Shown here: piece by piece, positions 10,831 to 21,905 of the stretch
Numbering within the stretch: position 1 is the first letter of the stretch
How the letters are laid out: each line of letters opens with the position of its first letter
NCBI GenBank assembly: GCA_934045075.1
Contig: OW203726.1
Location: forward strand, 6,656,860 to 6,720,859
DNA from: Yponomeuta sedellus
Taxonomy: Eukaryota > Arthropoda > Insecta > Lepidoptera > Yponomeutidae
Direction: 5' to 3'
Length of the DNA stretch: 64,000 nucleotides
Program-made: the position numbers and the translations under genes
The notes under the pieces: generated by a model
Told to the model about the DNA's origin: nothing
What the model saw: only the letters and a program-made list of their open reading frames with translations
Database searches by the model: none

Positions 10831-12214
10831 AATATTAAAACCGAAACAAAATTTCGCTCCGTTCAAATTGACCTTACAAAGTTTATTCACGTTTCGCACC
10901 GAAAAGCGAAAGCATTTTCGACGAAAAACGTAGCCGACAAAGCAAATCGTATGCAGTAGTGAGTGAACTAGCCACGAATTTTCATTCCACCACCACCCCC
11001 CGCTCGAAATGTCGGCGGGCGCGCGACGTTGCCAAAACGAAAGTGAAATTTTACTCTCCCTCTCATTCTCTCACGCACACGTAAAGGCGCACACCGATTG
11101 AATAGTCCATTTCGATGTTTGGGTGTTATCTATGTAGGCGGTTGTGGCTGTGTGCGCGGAATTTGGCAGACATTTGGGCGTGTGTGCGTTTGTTTTGATG
11201 GCGTTTACGCGGCACTTCCAGAGTGTGCGGGCGCGACGTTGCGCCTGCATTTATACTCGTAGCTATGTCGAAGTTTCCGTGTTCGATCGTCTCGCTTTCT
11301 TTCTACGGAGACGGGGGCTTTAGCGACGATTCCTTCTCCGTAGACAATTAAAGTTATTTGGATTGAGAACGGAACGGACAATAAAATGTGGCTAATTGAG
11401 TTCCATTCAAGTGTTCTAGTAATTATTGTCTTTATTGGAATTGTTACGCCGCGTCTTTTGTTTTTGAACATTAACTAGTCTTACTCTTCATAGTAATTCA
11501 CTTTACCAGTCTGTACAATAAATAACTTCCTTTGTAAGTGGCGGTCTTTTCCTTTTTTTTTACTTCTTCAACGGCAGTCTTTACTAAGCGTTTTAATGCT
11601 TCAAACCTTTATAAAAGCAAGATAAAAAATCAATATACAAAATCAATCTTGCAAGTCTACTAATCCAGCTAACTATCGTAGATTTTCTTCCCCCAAGAGC
11701 CTGCCGCGAACTCAACACTTATCACTATATTTAGGGTCTTGGCCCGCGGAGGCTCGAAAAGCCGATAACAGCCCCCGGCCCCCGAGCCCTCCCCCCTGCC
11801 GCCTTTAATGGCATAAAAAATCAATTTCCCGCCTAAATTACGCCGAGTCGACAAATTGCGAGAGCGTCTAGCCTGGTAATCGAGTGGTGTAGAGGTAGGC
11901 ACTAAAGCGGCCGTTTACCAGATTCGTATCGGCCCTTGGGTTACTTTTTCGGCTGGGTAGCTGTCTAGATAGGTACTCTCACTCGTTAAAAAAAAGGTTA
12001 AAAACTCTCAAGTTAAAAAAAAGGAAAAGATTCTGCAAGTTGAAATGGACTTTAAACTAAGGTGATAAACATAGTTTTGCTTTGCACGGTGTGTCAATTA
12101 ACTTCTTTAATGGTAGTATCACAACTGTATAGAGTCAAAGGTATTGTGTTAGGGTGAATTAGAGAGGTTATTCTAAGGTTAACGTTTGCGTTTGTATTCG
12201 TTTTTCAATCAAAA
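10831..12214. other. Unique, locally GC-rich DNA (10850-11300, 11660-11900)
   Basis: Two repeat-free blocks stand out. 10980-11240 is GC-rich and contains CGCGACGTTGCCA, and 11740-11850 has C-rich runs followed by a homeodomain-like AT core (taatggcataaaaaatcaat). Open frames on the minus strand (88 and 77 codons) show no domain. These could be conserved regulatory elements of a developmental gene; that is inference from composition only. Confidence 0.3.
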
Positions 12215-12480
12215 TTTGCCTCAGTCAGGGTTATTTCCAAGTGTGTGTTGTCCTTGGTAATCATACCACAATATCCTAGTTTAGGACCAAGGGTCCAGGG
12301 CAACCGATTATTTATTTGGTGCTATATTGTGTAGAATTATTATTAGTTTAGATAGATTGATAGAGATAGATAAAGAACACTTTATTGCACAACCAGCAAA
12401 ATATTACAACCATGATTTTTAAATCTAAGTAATGTTATACAATTGCAATTGTTATAAAGTCTACTTTTTGTATTTATATG
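12215..12480. repeat. SINE J fragment followed by a LINE/SINE tail fragment
   Basis: 12215-12350 matches the J body (aaccctg-type head missing; ccttggtaatcatacc, atcctagtttaggacc). 12355-12410 (tagatagataaagaacactttatt) matches the complement of the tail found at 26862, 32475 and 47385. Confidence 0.6.
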
Positions 12481-12839
12481 AATGGCAATCTTACGTGTAA
12501 GTACAGTAGTGCCTTAACTAAATACCCCAAAGGTTAGCATATCACTTGTTTTAACACTGTACTTAGTGGTTAAAAATGTCGTGATAAAATCTGTTAGGCA
12601 TCATTAACATTCTCCCAGCGATTGATATAAAAGAACACTCCCCACACTCCCTCTTTCTAACAAAACAAATGACCTCCATAATTCAAAATTAAATTTCAAC
12701 ATATACTTACTGCAAAAAACATATTGTGTCACTTAACATAAAGGTACACATACGGCAGAATATACTGATTCAGTACCTGTCTGACTTTGGAAGCCGACAT
12801 TCAAATAACCCCCGCCATTTTAAGCCCTGTTTTAATATT

Positions 12840-13195
12840 ATCGATATCAACCCTTGTATGTCCCCACTTCTGGGGCACAGGTCTCTTCCTACTTCGCAGG
12901 CCAAGGCAGCCGGAGACCAAGTCAAGGTCAGTGCAGGTTTATAAGACAGTGGCGGGCATTACTGTTAGAAGCTATGAAGCCGCCCATAAGGCCTCTGACA
13001 TGGCTTAACGACTGCCATTACATGATAGCCGGCGCTAACGGGTTAACGTGCCCTGCGAAGCACGGAAGCGCTCGGAAAATATGCCACTAGCGGTAGTCAC
13101 GGGACGGTCACCCATCCTGCACCTGACCGCACCTGTTGTTGCTTAACCCGAGTGATTAATTCCCATCACGCGGTTCCACTAGGCCACAAGCGCTT
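12840..13195 (-). repeat. Repeat family E, near full-length, minus orientation
   Basis: It runs from gtatgtccccacttctgggg at the 3' end to the 5S-like head at 13106-13157 (complement of gttaagcaac...gcaggatgggtgacc). Internal landmarks are in the same order as in the copy at 5290-5690. Confidence 0.85.
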
Positions 13196-13319
13196 CATTT
13201 AATACTATGTTATTTAAAACCGTTCGTTGACGCTCAGTGGTCACTGCGAAGGCACTCTCTATGACGTCTAGTACGCACACAACACATCGCCATAATTTAA
13301 GAACATTTCATTTTTATTT

Positions 13320-14850
13320 CATTTTTACCACGCACATATATTGCGGAGTTAAACATACCGCCTGACTAGTCCAGGCTTCTTCTTCGTTCTTGGTAGTTGG
13401 TCTAATTACATCACATAGCCAACCAATATTTTAATATCACGCTCAAAATTGGCGCGCATCTACGGCAGAGTTGAAATTAATGTAATAAACAGTACAACAT
13501 TATATTCTATTCTAAAGTGTTTAAAAGTATTAGCTGCCGCTTGGTGATGACCCCCAAACTAAATTACAACTCATAACTAAAATTTTAAGTTATCTATACC
13601 ACGCCTAACATGAACGAGCATATACGGCAGAATCTAATAAGAATACTATAAAACATGATGTTCTGTTCTAAAGTGTTTAAGACCATTTGCTGCCACTCTA
13701 TGGCTAGCATAAAAAGTATTACGTATAGTACCCTCCACGACCCCCAATCCAAATTATCACACGTAGCCAAATTTTTAACGTCACCCACATCACGCCCAAC
13801 ATATACCCACGTATTCGGTTGTATCTTCCTGACCGTGCCACACAAGGGTTTTTTTAAATTCATTTTTCATATTGGTACAACATAAGACTTAGATACTTAT
13901 TCTAACAGTGGGCGAAAACCATAACCATAAAAATTGCCTGCCGTTTAAAACACCGTTAAATAAAATGTATTGTATATTCTATTCTAAAGCGGTTGACTGG
14001 TAGAAAATGCTTACGGTATTAAGTCCGCCTTATTCTACATTTATGTAAGTGCAATGTCGTCGTCAGGCTATACTAGTCCACTGCTGGACATAGCCCTCCC
14101 CTAATGAGCGCCATAGCGCCCTGTCTTCAGCTTGCCGCATCCAGCACCTGCCTGCAGTTTTTCGCAGATCGTCATCCCACCTAGTCGGAGGGCGTCCCAC
14201 ACTACGTTTGCCGAGTCGCGGTCTCCACTCAAGGACACGTTTGCTCCAACGGTTGTCGGTTCTTCGCGAGATATGGCCAGCCCACTGCCACTTCAGCTTG
14301 CTAATTCTCTGAGCTATGTCGATAACTTTGGTTCTCTGTCGGATGCATTCGTTACGAACGAGCATAGCTCGGAGTTTCGCAATGAAAGTGTTAATAAATA
14401 AATTTCATTTCATTTCATTTCACTGCCATTTAAAACACCTTTGAAAATAATGTACAACAGTATATTCTGTTCTAAAGTGTTTAATTCAACTTCAAGTGTT
14501 TAAAACCATTTGCTGCCTATGGGTAGTATACAAATTATCTCGTCTAGTTCACTGCGCGACCCTCAAACCAAATCATCACACATAGTCAAAATTTTAATGT
14601 CACCCACACCACGCCCAACATAGGCGCATATACGGCGGAGCTGCAGTGTCCGCCTGACCTTGGAGCGAGGGTGAAAGTTACCCCGTCCCGCCCCCACACC
14701 ACGTGCTTCCCAGAGGTGTGAATGGGACAGAGGGATGTCTCTGCCCCTTCTTGCGTCTTCTGTTTATAAAGCCCTAAGGGCAGTGATCTGTAAACTTTTA
14801 AGGCTATAAGACGGTATAGTACATTACTGCAGCGGCCAGCAACAAAGGTA
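13320..14850. repeat. Diverged tandem array, unit about 160-180 bp, split by an RTE insertion
   Basis: Segments starting near 13480, 13640, 13950 and 14445 share tattctRttctaaagtgttt, followed by ccatttgctgcc, caccacgcc and gcatatacggcgga. The copies are well diverged. The LINE fragment at 14052-14400 interrupts the array. It looks like an old local satellite or repeated duplication. Confidence 0.6.
14052..14400 (-). mobile_element. 5'-truncated RTE-class LINE, C-terminus of the reverse-transcriptase ORF
   Basis: The frame at 14063-14365 encodes the family's C-terminal end: KLKWQWAGHISRRTD, then VLEWRPR, GRPPTRWDDDL, and the terminal ALWRSLGEGYVQQW. These are hallmarks of HmRTE-like proteins of Lepidoptera. 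Upstream codons (AKLRAMLVRNE) extend the match before the first ATG, so this is a truncated ORF and not a gene with its own start. The polymerase and endonuclease domains are absent. A run of ATTTC units flanks the truncated side (14403-14422). The element cannot move by itself. Confidence 0.9.
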
Positions 14851-14879
14851 TAATACACATACGCATCAATGCCTAGTTG

Positions 14880-15149
14880 GGGCCAAGGCTTGTGTATTCA
14901 AATAATGCGCCAAAATTAAAACTAAGTAGTACCTACGCAGAACGTTTTATTTGAAAATTAAATCAGTGACAAACAATGAACGATAATATTTTTATACAAA
15001 ATTATATTTGTTGCTGAAGAATAATTAATCTTAAATGAATAAATAAATTATCTGACAACTAAACAATAATTTATTTTTGTTTCATGTAACCTTCAAATTT
15101 GATTAATTTGCTTTTTTTAGGAACAAATTGAACTTAGGCCATTCCCTAT
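14880..15149. other. Unique AT-rich sequence
   Basis: Nothing recognised. Confidence 0.4.
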
Positions 15150-15296
15150 AAACACACAAAGATCTCGTATCATAGATACGCGACACGGCTTCACCGATTT
15201 TTATGATTATACTCTTTGTGTATATTTGGTCGTTCTGAGAATAAGTCGTAGGTTTATAAATATGGAACAAATGTTTGCATGGTCAGCTAGTAACAG
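15150..15296 (+). mobile_element. Non-autonomous Helitron-like element
   Basis: It carries gatctcgtatcatagatacg, a small palindrome near the 5' side, gacacggcttcaccgattt, and ends tggtcagCTAG before T. Related to 8045-8200. Confidence 0.55.
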
Positions 15297-16320
15297 ATTA
15301 AATCATAAAACACAAACAGCGCACAAATGATTACCAATGAACTCGATAACGATTAATAAAATAACAGAAAGTGATAGCGAATCTTAACTTCTGGTTACAA
15401 TTGGTTTGTGACACGCGAAAGGGAATAGGGACGAGTGTGATATTGAATCTTAGGAAAGCCAGCGCTTCTTGGCAATGTTCGATTGTCAAAAGGGTGTGGT
15501 GTGGTGACGAGATTGTATATGGCTGAAAATAGTGTAGGTTGAATGCAAAATTCCTAACATAATTCGACGCAGACGCTACTACGCCGTAGTACGTCGTAGC
15601 ACGCTACGAACCTACTATTAGATATTTTGTTCTATACAAGGAAATGTTTTTTTTGTCTAGGATTTTTCAGATTGCCATCGACGCTTAGGTTATTTGTATT
15701 GGCATACAAACTAATTTGATATGATTACCGACGTTATGATAATAGAGATATACAATAGATGTATACAATATACGTCATTCAATAAGAGTTAGTCATTTAC
15801 AACAAATCACCACTTTTAAAAAATCTTTTACAATATTTTTGTAGTCTGACGGTTGTTCTGCACAGCAAACCTATAATTAAATGTAACTAAATTCACATAT
15901 TTATTAAATAAACATTTTGTTTTCATAATGTAAAATGTAAAATGTAAAATGTGTATAAAACAAACCATAAACGGTAAGCGCCAACTAATCTTAATGTTAA
16001 GCCTTCCTCTGATTACCACCGCACAGACTTACATCTAGTGTGGTAACCAACGTAAAACAAGCTTGTAATCCTTTTCTTTTAAATAAAACATTTTGTATTT
16101 TGTATTTGTATTTGTATAATGAATAAAAAAATTAATTTACACGTCAATAATTTGTTTGATTTATTGATTCGTAAATGCGTCAAAGACCGCAAAATAATTC
16201 AAATAATACATTAAAATTATAATAATTTAAATAGAAAAAGTTTCTGAATTCCAATTTAAACTTCAATACGGAGCAGCAGACATTTTATCGCGATTTCTAA
16301 GTAATCTTATAGGAAAAGTT
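15297..16320. other. Unique AT-rich sequence with two short microsatellites
   Basis: 15926-15953 has four units of taaaatg, and 16086-16117 has tttgtattt-type units. No exon or repeat family is otherwise recognised. Confidence 0.5.
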
Positions 16321-16375
16321 AATCTGATTTACGTGTACTTTCACCATTGTGCGAAAAAACCTCCGTAATACATAC

Positions 16376-16478
16376 CTCCAGTACATCAAATAAGAAAAAA
16401 GCCTCCGGAACTATGTACTCGCGGTCAACTACGAAGTGGCCACCAAGGATCAAGGTCTCGGCCACGCGAAACATGTTC
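16376..16478 (-). CDS. Candidate internal exon, hydrophobic protein segment (weak RTA1-like resemblance)
   Basis: On the minus strand a T-rich tract ends ttattatttattag-like at an AG (16479-16480), then 103 nt of open frame run to a GTATGT donor (16370-16375). The exon enters with one base of a split codon and leaves on a codon boundary. The peptide begins NMFRVAETLILGGHF and ends EAFFLFDVLE, with codon use unlike the AT-rich surroundings. The spacing R-N-x-F-R ... E-x-F-F-x-F-D resembles, from memory, the late transmembrane region of fungal RTA1-type lipid-translocating exporters. Thirty-four residues are too few to assign a family. No companion exons were found nearby, and SINE D begins 230 bp away. 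A chance open frame or a decayed exon cannot be excluded. Confidence 0.35.
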
Positions 16479-16499
16479 CTAATAAATAAAATAACCCAA

Positions 16500-16675
16500 A
16501 CAAACCGCCAGAGGTTTCCGGGACCCTGCCGGGGTCCCGGGGTCCGTCTGGCGCGCGTCTGCCGCAAAGGGTTCGGGATCCCATCGAGATTAATGCGTAA
16601 TGTACCGGGATGGGGAGCAACGTAAACAGTTACAACAGAAAAACAGTTGCGGTTGCCGGGCCGCGTTTTATAAAA
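16500..16675. other. GC-rich block with short inverted repeat
   Basis: Contains ccgggaccctgccggggtcccgg, a strong GC hairpin at about 16518-16539, in otherwise AT-rich DNA. It would lie in the intron just upstream of the minus-strand exon. Function unknown. Confidence 0.4.
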
Positions 16676-16699
16676 GACAATTCATTATTTTTATTATTA

Positions 16700-16955
16700 T
16701 GTTGGTACAACTGTGAAGGAAAACATCGCGAGGAAACTCGCGGCTTGTTTGGCTCCGCACGTATTGACTAGTCTTTCCTGTGGGCTAGGCCGACAGGATG
16801 GTATAGGTGCTGGGCAAGAATACACCATCTAAAACCATGTCTCAGGCACTACAGCACCCGAGTGGTCCCTTCACCCTACTAGTGTGAGTGAAGATGCCAC
16901 TGGACGCTGTATAAACCATCTCATTACGTAGATGCAGATGCCAATGTTACATCTT
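16700..16955 (+). repeat. SINE family D, 5'-truncated
   Basis: It shares gtgaaggaaaacatcg, gtctttcctgtgggctaggc, gtataggtgctgggcaag, gtcccttcaccc and ccactggacgctgtataaa with the complete copy at 61360-61747. The tRNA-like head is missing. Confidence 0.85.
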
Positions 16956-17185
16956 AAGATTCACGACTCCATAGGGTCCAGTCTTTTGAGGCATGCATGG
17001 GGCCGACGCCAACAGTGAAGAGGCCTTTTATATCATTTTCTAACTTTCTTTCCTAAGAAAGTATACACAACATTTGATTGATTTATGTGCATAATTTTCA
17101 TTGTATCATACCTTTTGGGACAGCACTGGCTCCTGAGATACAGGCTCCCGCCTAGTTCAGGAGTCAGGGAGTCAGGAATCAAATC

Positions 17186-17223
17186 AAATTTGTTACAGTA
17201 TGATTGCATACTGTAACAAATTT
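17186..17223. repeat. Perfect 17-bp palindrome with 4-nt loop
   Basis: AAATTTGTTACAGTATG at 17186-17202 is exactly inverted at 17207-17223 around ATTG. The loop and inner stem resemble the fold-back inside the SINE C copy at 8424-8451. Confidence 0.9.
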
Positions 17224-17317
17224 AATCTTTTTGAGTTCAAATAAACAATTATCTTATTTAGAACTTATCTTATCATTTACTATAAATGTGATGGGTGCAT
17301 CAGGTGGACCTTATCTC

Positions 17318-17480
17318 TGATTTTTTTTATGTAGCCTCCATAATATGGGTGTTCCACTGCAGGGCAAAGGCATTTTAGACCAAGATTTGCCACCTCTGAC
17401 CACTCTGGCCAGAATTTGTGGAGATCATCCCGCGCCATTGTCGTTTCGGCCGGCCCCGTTTGAGATGACGGCCGCGTGGT
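17318..17480 (-). mobile_element. LINE 3'-end fragment, decayed ORF end
   Basis: The minus strand encodes MARDDLHKFWPEWSEVANL and then a remnant of the terminal motif, similar to the (R/Y)DDL ... FAQQWD end seen at 37370-37472 and 61900-62060. The end has frameshifts or stops, so it is a fossil. Confidence 0.55.
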
Positions 17481-17671
17481 ACCCACTCGGTGGCAAGTCT
17501 GATTAATAATTATTATTATTAAATATCTATATTGCCTAAAAAATTTCACATACGTGAGCTTATTGCTGTTTAGCATTTCTTCCAGCTAACAAATTTTTGG
17601 AGACAAGATTGGCAGGTAGTTAAATTTACAATATAAAAAAATGGATCTCAATTAAACTATACCCATATGAT

Positions 17672-17885
17672 TGACTGCCTCGTTGGTCTAACGGTATCAC
17701 GTCTGAATACAATGCCGGAGGTCGTGGGTTCGATTCCCGCTGCGGGCCGCTGTACATTTGTACGGATACAACAGGCTGAGTGTATTTCCATGTTTGTGAT
17801 ATCCTTGCCTGGTTACCATAGCACAGGGTGTCCTATTTTGGGACCAAGACCTGTGGTTGTGTTGTGTGAAATTCTTATTATTATG
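17672..17885 (+). repeat. SINE family J, best copy
   Basis: tRNA-like head with box A/D-arm text (cgttggtctaacggtatcac) and box B (gtgggttcgattcccgc), then a body with ccatgtttgtgatatccttg, ggttaccatagcacagg and an ATT-rich tail. It is related to family A by the common body idea (tttgtgat, cacagggtatcct) but has a different head. Confidence 0.85.
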
Positions 17886-18019
17886 TTAAAAGATACAAAT
17901 TGAGATTTTAAATTATTTTTGCTTAGTTTATTTGCTATCAACACTCTATCCCTATCTTTCAGATGTTTTTTAATATTTTTTTTATTGTAGCTTATGGCAC
18001 ACATTTTTTTTCTTCTACT

Positions 18020-18240
18020 TCTACAGGCTATATTAGTCCACTGCTGGACATAGCCCTCCCCTAATGAGCGCCTCATTAGGGGGTAATCCCCATAATCCCC
18101 ACGCTGGGCATGCGATTTGGGGATCGCAGTTTGGTGGAATTGTACTGCAGGGGGCGCTGCTGCCCACCCCCCGGTTTGTGTCCCTTAGTCGCTTTTTACG
18201 ACACCCGCTGGTGCTATTCTCTAGGCCGACACCACACAGT
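18020..18240 (-). mobile_element. Internally deleted RTE derivative (5' leader joined to 3' end)
   Basis: In minus orientation a leader (ctaagggacacaaaccgggg, then gcgatccccaaatcgcatgc) is followed directly by the same 3' end as the RTE copy at 14052 (ggggagggctatgtccagca, gtggacta). All coding sequence is missing. The copy at 47885-48045 has nearly the same junction, so it seems to be a small amplified non-autonomous family. Confidence 0.65.
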
Positions 18241-18255
18241 GAACATTTTTTTTTA

Positions 18256-18430
18256 TTTTGCCTAAAAACGTCCCACTGCAGGGCACAGGCCTTCTCCCAG
18301 AGAAACAATTACGACGCGTGCCCTCTGCGAATTGACAATTGAACATAGCGCTGAGGTATGTGAACACCTCAGACACACAGGTTTCTTCACGATGTTTTCC
18401 TTCATACTAGCGAGTGGTATAGCTAGTACG
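18256..18430 (-). repeat. SINE family C copy, tail and middle
   Basis: Reads gtcccactgcagggcacagg, cttctcccagag, gcgctgaggtatgtgaac, ggtttcttcacgatgttttc and gcgagtggtat, i.e. the complement of the C tail to middle. The head is missing. Confidence 0.85.
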
Positions 18431-18459
18431 ACTACAATTTCACAAATCTACATAACTAA

Positions 18460-18712
18460 TAATAATAAATAAATATTTATGGACATATTACACAGTTCTC
18501 GTTAGCACTTTACTATGTACAGCTAAATTATTTGTGTTATAGGTGCTAACTCGACGATAGATTTAATACAATAAATACATCGATAACATCCAAGACCCGA
18601 GACAAACTAGAAAATTTCGTTTCCTAGTTTGACCCGGCCGGGGATCGAACCCGAGACCTTCGGTTTTACAGTCAGCGTGCCAAACCGCTGCGCCACCGAG
18701 GCCGTCATAGAA
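18460..18712 (-). repeat. SINE family F, complete
   Basis: The tRNA-like head (complement of gacggcctcggtggcgcag ... ggtctcgggttcgatccccg) is at the right and a TATTTATT tail at the left. Anticodon-loop text is ctgactgtaaaacc. Copies lie at 21601-21805 (+) and 25865-26112 (-). Confidence 0.9.
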
Positions 18713-18994
18713 ACTGACTGAGAAAAAAAGTCATTGGTACATGGCGTCATCGAGGACATTATCGTAAAAAAACTATAGGTAGACGAAACAGCACACCATA
18801 TACAAATGAGACGCTCGGGTTAGTCGATTACACTGCGAACGACTAGGCATGTGGGGAAGGGTTGCATGACGTCAACAGTAGCTTTTAAATGTCAGTCACA
18901 TGCGACCACGGATGTGGAATATTCTATTCTGTGACGTGTTTCAAGCATTTTCCATAGCAAACCAAGCAAATGGAAGTTTAACTAACAAAAGAGT

Positions 18995-19175
18995 AATAAA
19001 AACAGTATTTACACGGATTTTACTCGTTTAATTTTAAATTAGTTTATGCTTTCAAAAAGACGCCTGTCACCTCAGTCTTCCGGGACCACGGTACTTGCAA
19101 AAGTGCCGAAACGTCGGAAAATTGTAAAAATGTAAAATTAAACGAGTAAAATCCGTGTATATATAGTTTTTATTA
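18995..19175. mobile_element. Family M element with 27-bp inverted termini
   Basis: tacacggattttactcgttt at 19010 and its inverse ending at 19159 bracket a centre with gtgccgaaacgtcgg. The centre motif recurs at 24430-24500, 52180-52200 and 61330-61350, also next to inverted arms. Looks like a MITE or fold-back family. Confidence 0.6.
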
Positions 19176-20740
19176 TGTCTTGTGCTCGTGTTAACTTTAG
19201 ATAATATTATAACAAAAGAGTGCAAGAAACTTTAGCATCACTCTGTCCCAATCGCACGATCCCAAGTTGACTACCCTAGACATCGTAAAGCTTATAAACA
19301 GACCAACTCGTAAATATTCACACGCACTCGACCGTGCACACAATCGTCACGTTTGCACACAGGTGCGTGGGCCATGTCTGGGACAAGTCTGTGGGCCCAC
19401 GCCTCGGGTCGCCCTCGGATATCCTCGGCTATTTCCGGGATTGTCCGGGATTAAGCCCCCCACTGGGGAGCCCGAGAGGTCATGCTGAGATGAGAAGGCA
19501 TTTAGGAGCGTTTTGTTTTTTTTGCAAATTCCCGACCAAATCGGGTTATGAGTGGCAATGGCAAGGTCGGAGTGCGAAGTGCAATGAATGTGTTTATGAA
19601 TTTGCAACAACAGTTATCGTTTTACACTGCGCGTTGGAGAAAAAGTCAATCCTGGGTTTCTAACGGGCTACGTAAAAAGGCCGCCAATTGTACTGTTCTA
19701 AGTTATTGTTTAAGTCTAATGTAATTCCTGGTGTAAATGCAATATAGAATATTCTATCTACATATGATCTCGAAAAAAAACGTGTTTACAAAGCCTAAAT
19801 ATTATGCTTTCGCTTGTAGCTTTACTACCATGAAGGACGTCTAAAGCACACCAACTTTTTCCAACTCGTTTCCCTGTTCTCCATGGATACCTACGTTTTA
19901 ATTCCGGCGACACTCGCTTTATCCCAAAAACGCGCGCGAATATTTCGGCTCTTCTGCCTCAATATCGCGGGCTTTTTAATCTAGCAAGTAGGCGGGTAGG
20001 CAAGAAAAGTTCCCGCCAATGTTTGAGCTTTTACGCGTAGCGCTTTTTCGAGGTATTATTACTTGGAGATAGTGTTTCTGATGGTGTCTGCTTATTGTTT
20101 TGGCGGGCGGTATTAACCGTGCTAAGTTAAGACGTACATCAAAACGGTCATTTTTACTATGCAAATGTAGAATTTTACTGTGCGGACAAGGATTTTTGCG
20201 TAGCAAAGTTTGTATTACTACCCTACCCCCTACACCTTTAGATCAGGATTTCCGGCCTTTAACCATCTCTGACTACTCTTCCCAGAGTAGCTAAGAAAAT
20301 ATTTATGTATTCTACTTATATATTCTTTAAACGCATCACGACACGCACCCCGTAGTAACAATATCGGTTACCTACCTCGGACACTGACTAAAATTCAGCG
20401 CTGAGGGCTCACTGCCTCAGCACAACGCTGCCTTTTTTGGCAATTTAGACACACCACAAGTTAAACCTATGTCTTCTTTTTTTTGTGTATTTCGTTTATT
20501 TCTGTTGCGGTCATATTATGTCAATTTTTCTGGTTATTTTGTTTCTGTGATATGTCTTGTTGGTATAATAAAGGTCTTTCTTTCTTTCCAAAATAAAGTT
20601 TCGGAATTTTTTTTTTTTGATGTCTTCACAATATTTCATGTTATTATTATATTTTCTTGTACTGATTTTGTCACGCGTTTCATGGTGCGGAAGTGTGAAA
20701 TTGAGTGGCATATCATTTCTCAGCCGCCAAGTCACGTTAA
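19176..20740. other. Mostly unique; GC-rich patch at 19370-19490
   Basis: The patch (gtgggcccacgcctcgggtc and following) has overlapping open frames on both strands (109 and 87 codons) without a recognised domain or paired splice sites. The remainder is AT-rich, with a short T tract near 20600. Confidence 0.35.
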
Positions 20741-20741
20741 T

Positions 20742-21121
20742 ACGAGTCACAAATTTAAAAACCTATTTAGAGGCTAAAAATTTCACCCATGCCGGGATTC
20801 GAACCCGCAACCTCTGGCTATCCGTACCAACGCTCTACCAATTGAGCCAATGGGCGACTCACGACATCAGTGAAATATCGAACCTCTTTACAATATTCTC
20901 TGTATTACGTACAGGCAGCGACATCTGACTTAAGAAAATTGCATTACTTACAGCCCCGACTACCTACTTTGCAGTTAGGTTTAACATCGGAACGATATCA
21001 CTGTACCCACATGATTACACCATTTTTATTTTTAATGCACTAACCCGTGCATTAAAAATAAAAATGGTGTAATAAGGAACAAATTTAAAAGCCTATTTAG
21101 AGGCTAAAAACGAGTCACAAA
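20742..21121 (-). repeat. SINE family B, complete copy with 12-bp target-site duplications
   Basis: The element proper is 20754-21109. The flanking repeat ACGAGTCACAAA is exact at 20742-20753 and 21110-21121. The head (complement of a tRNA-like sequence with ggttcgaatccc box B) is at the left, followed by the body (ggcagcgacatctgact, ccgactacctactttgcagt). A 27-bp perfect palindrome lies at 21014-21073, and a second family B end (cctatttagaggctaaaa) closes the element. The TSD length suggests LINE-mediated insertion. Confidence 0.9.
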
Positions 21122-21600
21122 GTCGCGTGTTGTCATGCTACAGGCGCAGGATTCCACTGTGATACAATTTCTTTCGACAAAACTCTCTTTAGAAATTTGG
21201 AAGTTCGTCCACTCAATTCTCGAGGCTTTTGTACAACTTCTACATTCCCGAAATAAGATTATGTTTTAATTTAATATCTGAGGTATAAACTTTTCGTTGA
21301 ACTCCACTCGAGACAGGGACAGTAGGTAGCTACTGTAACAAAATAAAAATTATTTACTTTTTTTTTAATTAGTATTTGTTCAAGACATTTACAGAATACT
21401 ATTTAAATACAAAAAAAAACCTTCACTGAAACCTGTACAGGTTTATCTGTGAGGTGAGTTACTCGTTTTTTAACTTAAGAAGTGTTGTTTTAGGGCATGT
21501 CGGCACTTATTTGGTTCACACTGGATTTTTTCAACAAGTTCGGTGGGTAGTTAATTTTTTAGTTAATTAATTACATTTTTTTTAAGAAAACAGGGTATTT

Positions 21601-21805
21601 AAACCGAAGATCTCGGGTTCGATCCCCGGCCGGGTTAACCTAGGAAACGAACTTTTCTAGTTTGTCTCGGGTCTTGGATGTTATCTATGTATTTATTGTA
21701 TTAAATCTATCGTCGAGTTAGCACCCGTAACACAAGTCAATTTAGTTGTACTTAATATGGGGCTAACGAGATCTGTTTAATATGTCCATGGGTATTTATT
21801 ATTAT
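21601..21805 (+). repeat. SINE family F, head partly missing
   Basis: Starts in the T-arm region (ctcgggttcgatccccggcc), runs through gggtcttggatgttatctat and atctatcgtcgagttagc, and ends gtccatgggtatttatta. Confidence 0.85.
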
Positions 21806-21814
21806 TGGTTAGAG

Positions 21815-21905
21815 AACACTTTATTCTACTTACAAAGGTGTGTTCCCGTTTAAGTACATATACACAAATATTACTAAACCTAAGAGTACAGGCGGCGGTC
21901 TTAAC
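21815..21905 (-). repeat. Tail fragment of family K
   Basis: agaacactttattctactt is the complement of the K tail at 32345-32480, and gtacaggcggcggtcttaac matches the complement of its gggccgccgtgtgtac text. The middle is diverged. Confidence 0.5.

Noticed and set aside
14132..14401. 89-codon plus-strand frame
   Set aside because: It is the antisense shadow of the RTE reverse-transcriptase end.
17107..17170. Minus-strand micro-exon with donor GTATGA
   Set aside because: The sequence (gggacagcactggctcctg) looks like a recurring lepidopteran retroelement tail, and the acceptor is weak.
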